Positions 15,646-18,478 of a DNA stretch of 18,478 nucleotides are shown one piece after another; position 1 is the first letter of the stretch; the number at the start of each line of letters is the position of its first letter. The DNA is from an uncultured Desulfomonile sp. (GTDB lineage: Bacteria; Desulfobacterota; Desulfomonilia; Desulfomonilales; Desulfomonilaceae). The DNA lies in the NCBI GenBank assembly GCA_937915285.1, contig CALDNG010000249.1, forward strand, positions 1 to 18,478. Reading direction: 5' to 3'. The position numbers were made by a program, and so were the translations under genes. The notes under the pieces are model-generated. The model searched no databases. It was given only the letters and a program-made list of their open reading frames with translations, and was not told where the DNA came from.

Positions 15646-15674
15646 TTGACTTTTTCAGCTCACTGTGATATACT
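15646..15674 (+). promoter_or_regulatory. Sigma70-type promoter of lon
   Basis: TTGACT (15646-15651) is separated by 17 bases from TATACT (15669-15674). Transcription would start near 15681, about 60 bases before the chosen lon start. The preceding 100 bases are AT-rich. Confidence 0.7.
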
Positions 15675-15743
15675 CCTGTCATAAAATCTTAATAAAAAAA
15701 TTATGTTATATTCTTTTTAGTGCGGGATGGGTGTGTCGTTAAG

Positions 15744-18170
15744 ATGAAATCGTCTAAGTTAATGGGGAATTTCCCCTCCATAGTTCCTATACTTCCGCTT
15801 CGTGACATGGTTGTTTTCCCCCAGGTTGTCATACCGTTGTTCCTGAAGGGATCGCGTGTGGTAAAACTTGCTGAATCATTATCCGGGGGAAACAATCTGG
15901 TGGGGCTTTTTTATCAAAGACCTAGAAATCGTTTAAGTTTGTGGCATGAAGACATATCGAGGGTTGGCGCCTTGGCCCGGGTGGACAAGGTCGTGTCATT
16001 GGAAAGCGGGGGTGTCAAGGCTGTAGCAGAAGGCCTTTGCCGTGTTCGCATGATCCAGCAGAAGGAGAGCGAACCATACATGATGGCAGAGGTTGAAGCC
16101 ATAGAGGAAGACGACGAGCCTGTCGAGCTTTTGGATACGCTGGTCTCGTCAGTTGTTACAATGCTGAAGATGAGCATGGGACAGGGCCGAGTCCTTGGAG
16201 ATCATTTTGTCAAACGAATAGAGCGAGCGGAGACGCCAGGGCAGCTTGCAGACCTTATAGCTACACATTTGTCGCTTAAGGCTGAGGCCAAACAGAGTCT
16301 ACTGGAAATGGACGACTCTCATTTCAGGCTCCGAAAAGCCCTAGTATATCTTCAGGCCGACCTGCAAATGGCCAAACCACGTCCAACAGCGGCAGCGGAC
16401 GCAGTGGAGACGCCGACACATCCAAGGCGTATTAGGGATCACGATTTCAAGAACCACATCAAAACCCTTCAAAGAGACTTCAGCACCGAAGATGACCCGA
16501 TCATGTCAGAAATCAAGGGTTTCCACCACAAGATTCGAACTAGCGGTATGCCGGATGACGCCACTGAAGCGGCCACCCGTGAACTACAGCGACTTGAGAG
16601 GATTCCGTCGCATTCTCCCGAACATATAGTCTCAAGGACCTATATCGAGGTATTAACCAGTCTGCCCTGGAGTTCCCTCTCACCGGATGACGTGGACATT
16701 TCCTCCGCGGAATCCATACTGAACAGAGACCATTACGATCTGGTCAAGGTAAAGGATAGGATCCTGGAATTTCTGGCTGTGCGGAAGCTGAAATCCGACA
16801 ACAAGGGGCCGATACTTTGCCTGGTTGGACCTCCAGGGGTAGGCAAGACCTCACTGGGAAGGTCCGTAGCCAAGGCAATGGGCCGAAAATTCGTTAGAGT
16901 CTCCTTGGGTGGAGTTCGGGATGAAGCTGAGATCAGGGGTCACCGTCGAACCTACATTGGGGCTATGCCGGGAAGGATAATCCAGGAATTGCGAAGGGCT
17001 GGCAGTAGGAATCCGGTATTCATGCTGGATGAAATAGACAAGCTTGGCGGTGATTTTCGTGGTGATCCGGCAGGCGCTTTGCTGGAGGTGCTTGATCCCG
17101 AACAGAATGCCAATTTCTCAGATCACTACCTTGATCTGCCGTTCGATCTAAGCAGGGTGATGTTTATTGCCACTGCAAATCAGGTCGACACCATCCCCAC
17201 GGCGCTGCGCGACAGAATGGAAGTAATCAGGATCTCAGGTTACACTGAAGAGGAAAAAGAAAAGATAGCCGAACTTTACCTGATTCCAAAGGCACAGCGA
17301 GAGAACGGTCTTCAGGATTATGAAATAACTTTCCAGGCCTCCGCCATTCAGCATCTCATTTCTTCCTACACCAGGGAAGCCGGGGTCCGTAACCTGGAAC
17401 GGGAAATCAACAGCGTGTTCAGAAAAATGGCTCGTGAGCTAACACAGGGAAAGCAGATCAGGTCGATGCTGACCGTTAGCACTATTGAGCAGTTGCTGGG
17501 CGCACCAAAATTTTTCCCGGAGATAGCTGAGGAAGTAGACAGGGTAGGTGTGGCGACCGGCCTGGCATGGACAGAGGCTGGCGGTGACATTATTTTCATA
17601 GAAGTCACCGGTTTCAAGGGACGGCGGGATCTTACCCTGACAGGATGTCTGGGCGAAGTGATGCAGGAGTCCGCAAAAGCGGCGCTGACGTGCTTGAGGA
17701 AGATTAGCCATTTCCTTGGAGTGAATGAGCGGTTTTTGACTCACTCAGATTTGCACATACACGTTCCTGCCGGGGCCATTCCCAAGGACGGCCCATCAGC
17801 AGGTGTGGCCATGGCTGTGGCAATAGCGTCCTTTTTCACTGGAAAACCTGTCCATAAGGACGTGGCAATGACAGGTGAATTGACCCTGATGGGCAGGGTT
17901 CTGCCGATAGGAGGGGTCAAGGAGAAACTCCTGGCTGCAAGAAGGGCTGGCGTCAGAAAAGTGATACTGCCATTAAAGAACCGCTCTACTGTCCAAGAGT
18001 TTCCTGACTACGTCACAAACGGGCTTGATATCCATTATGTGTCAGATATTAGTGAGGCCATAAGGATAGCTCTGGGTGATGATCTCGAGTTTTGCTGCGC
18101 CTATCCATCGAGGGGGCAGGCAATACTGCCGCTTTTCTCGTCTAACACCCCCACAGAAATTTTTGCATGA
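15744..18170 (+). CDS. lon: ATP-dependent protease Lon
   Basis: Lon degrades misfolded and regulatory proteins in the cytoplasm as a hexamer. With ATG 15744 it has 808 residues against 784 in E. coli. The N-terminal substrate domain opens with IVPILPLRDMVVFPQVVIPL (13-32). The AAA+ module has Walker A GPPGVGKT (362-369), Walker B VFMLDEIDK (425-433) and the arginine-rich RGHRRTYIGAMPGRI. The protease domain has the Ser-Lys dyad: Ser685 in KDGPSAG and Lys726 in GGVKEK. A GTG at 15720, eight codons upstream, is also possible; neither start has a strong ribosome site, and ATG 15762 is a third choice. It has its own promoter and a hairpin terminator, so it is probably transcribed alone. Confidence 0.96.
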   Translation: MKSSKLMGNFPSIVPILPLRDMVVFPQVVIPLFLKGSRVVKLAESLSGGNNLVGLFYQRPRNRLSLWHEDISRVGALARVDKVVSLESGGVKAVAEGLCRVRMIQQKESEPYMMAEVEAIEEDDEPVELLDTLVSSVVTMLKMSMGQGRVLGDHFVKRIERAETPGQLADLIATHLSLKAEAKQSLLEMDDSHFRLRKALVYLQADLQMAKPRPTAAADAVETPTHPRRIRDHDFKNHIKTLQRDFSTEDDPIMSEIKGFHHKIRTSGMPDDATEAATRELQRLERIPSHSPEHIVSRTYIEVLTSLPWSSLSPDDVDISSAESILNRDHYDLVKVKDRILEFLAVRKLKSDNKGPILCLVGPPGVGKTSLGRSVAKAMGRKFVRVSLGGVRDEAEIRGHRRTYIGAMPGRIIQELRRAGSRNPVFMLDEIDKLGGDFRGDPAGALLEVLDPEQNANFSDHYLDLPFDLSRVMFIATANQVDTIPTALRDRMEVIRISGYTEEEKEKIAELYLIPKAQRENGLQDYEITFQASAIQHLISSYTREAGVRNLEREINSVFRKMARELTQGKQIRSMLTVSTIEQLLGAPKFFPEIAEEVDRVGVATGLAWTEAGGDIIFIEVTGFKGRRDLTLTGCLGEVMQESAKAALTCLRKISHFLGVNERFLTHSDLHIHVPAGAIPKDGPSAGVAMAVAIASFFTGKPVHKDVAMTGELTLMGRVLPIGGVKEKLLAARRAGVRKVILPLKNRSTVQEFPDYVTNGLDIHYVSDISEAIRIALGDDLEFCCAYPSRGQAILPLFSSNTPTEIFA

Positions 18171-18183
18171 TGAAAATTCTCAC

Positions 18184-18232
18184 GGCTATCTGCTGGACCG
18201 TATGAGGGCCGCAGATAGCCCAATTTAATATT
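18184..18232 (+). terminator. Rho-independent terminator after lon
   Basis: A perfect 10-bp stem GGCTATCTGC (18184-18193) and GCAGATAGCC (18211-18220) encloses a 17-base loop and is followed by CAATTTAATATT. The T run is weak, but the hairpin sits 13 bases after the lon stop and faces a convergent gene, so it could serve both strands. Confidence 0.65.
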
Positions 18233-18249
18233 AGCGCCATCAAGCGCAT

Positions 18250-18425
18250 TCATTTCTTGAAGATAACCCCAAGACTGAAATCGTCATCCAGAACTTCATT
18301 AACAGCAGCCTTGTAATCTGTCGGGTCGTAATCCGCCGACAGGGGGTGAACCCACTTTTTCAGGTTCGCCCATGTCTTGAATGATTTATCGAAAGTTACG
18401 CAACTCGAATATACGTGAAAAAATG
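18250..18425 (-). CDS. C-terminal fragment of an unrecognised gene, cut by adapter sequence
   Basis: On the minus strand a frame of 57 genomic codons ends at TGA (18252-18250). Its residues include SFKTWANLKKWVHPLSADYD and NEVLDDDFSLGVIFKK, an ordinary soluble protein composition. The upstream part is lost because the genome sequence stops at 18425 and adapter follows. An apparent complete 69-residue protein starting at 18459 is an artefact: its first residues, MTGVQTCALPIS, are translated adapter. I do not recognise the family. Confidence 0.55.
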
Positions 18426-18478
18426 AGATCGGAAGAGCACACGTCTGAACTCCAGTCACGAGTGGCTATCTCGTATGC
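18426..18478. other. Illumina TruSeq adapter and index (sequencing artefact, not genome)
   Basis: From 18426 the sequence is the TruSeq read-1 adapter (AGATCGGAAGAGCACACGTC and onward to the CAGTCAC end at 18459). An 8-base index-like stretch GAGTGGCT (18460-18467) follows, and then ATCTCGTATGC, the start of the flow-cell primer. This is untrimmed adapter at a contig end. Confidence 0.97.

Overview
The window reads as a chromosomal contig from a Gram-negative bacterium of moderate GC content. Best guess is a Desulfobacterota (former Deltaproteobacteria) relative. That guess rests on the gene mix (O-antigen ligase-like protein, an NfeD/slipin pair, B12-type radical SAM protein, PhoB/PhoR, Lon) and sigma70-like promoters; no rRNA or phylogenetic marker was compared. 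Most genes are complete, densely packed and housekeeping in nature. I see no CRISPR array, complete insertion sequence, prophage or toxin-antitoxin pair.

Layout. 1-122: tail of an unrecognised gene cut by the left edge. 123-443: non-coding, with several inverted and direct repeats and the terminator of a tRNA-Arg(UCU) gene (444-520, minus). 708-2393 (plus) and 2461-3690 (minus) are convergent membrane proteins, a GT-C type glycosyltransferase and an O-antigen ligase/polymerase-like protein, both suited to surface polysaccharide assembly. 3691-4009 is a divergent promoter region with two striking inverted repeats. 4010-9825 is a run of six plus-strand genes with small gaps, probably one operon: coaBC (coenzyme A synthesis), a family 4 uracil-DNA glycosylase, an NfeD membrane protease, a slipin, a YvlD/holin-4 type membrane protein and a NamZ-type (DUF1343) muramidase. 

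9900-13078 is a minus-strand block read as arsC, then phoB-phoR: a thioredoxin-type arsenate reductase followed by the phosphate-starvation two-component system. 13079-13479 is a 400-base intergenic stretch with one candidate 29-codon ORF. 13480-15486 encodes a B12-binding-type radical SAM protein with a C-terminal region I do not recognise. 15487-15743 is AT-rich and carries a clear promoter for lon (15744-18170). A hairpin terminator follows lon, and then the tail of a convergent minus-strand gene.

The last 53 bases (18426-18478) are Illumina TruSeq adapter with an index, not genome. The apparent protein start MTGVQTCALPIS on the minus strand there is the well-known adapter translation artefact.

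I found no convincing undescribed multi-gene system. The items most worth a second look are the radical SAM protein with its unassigned C-terminal third, the envelope-related nfeD-slipin-yvlD-namZ run, the arsC-phoBR linkage, the repeat-bearing regulatory regions, and the adapter contamination.
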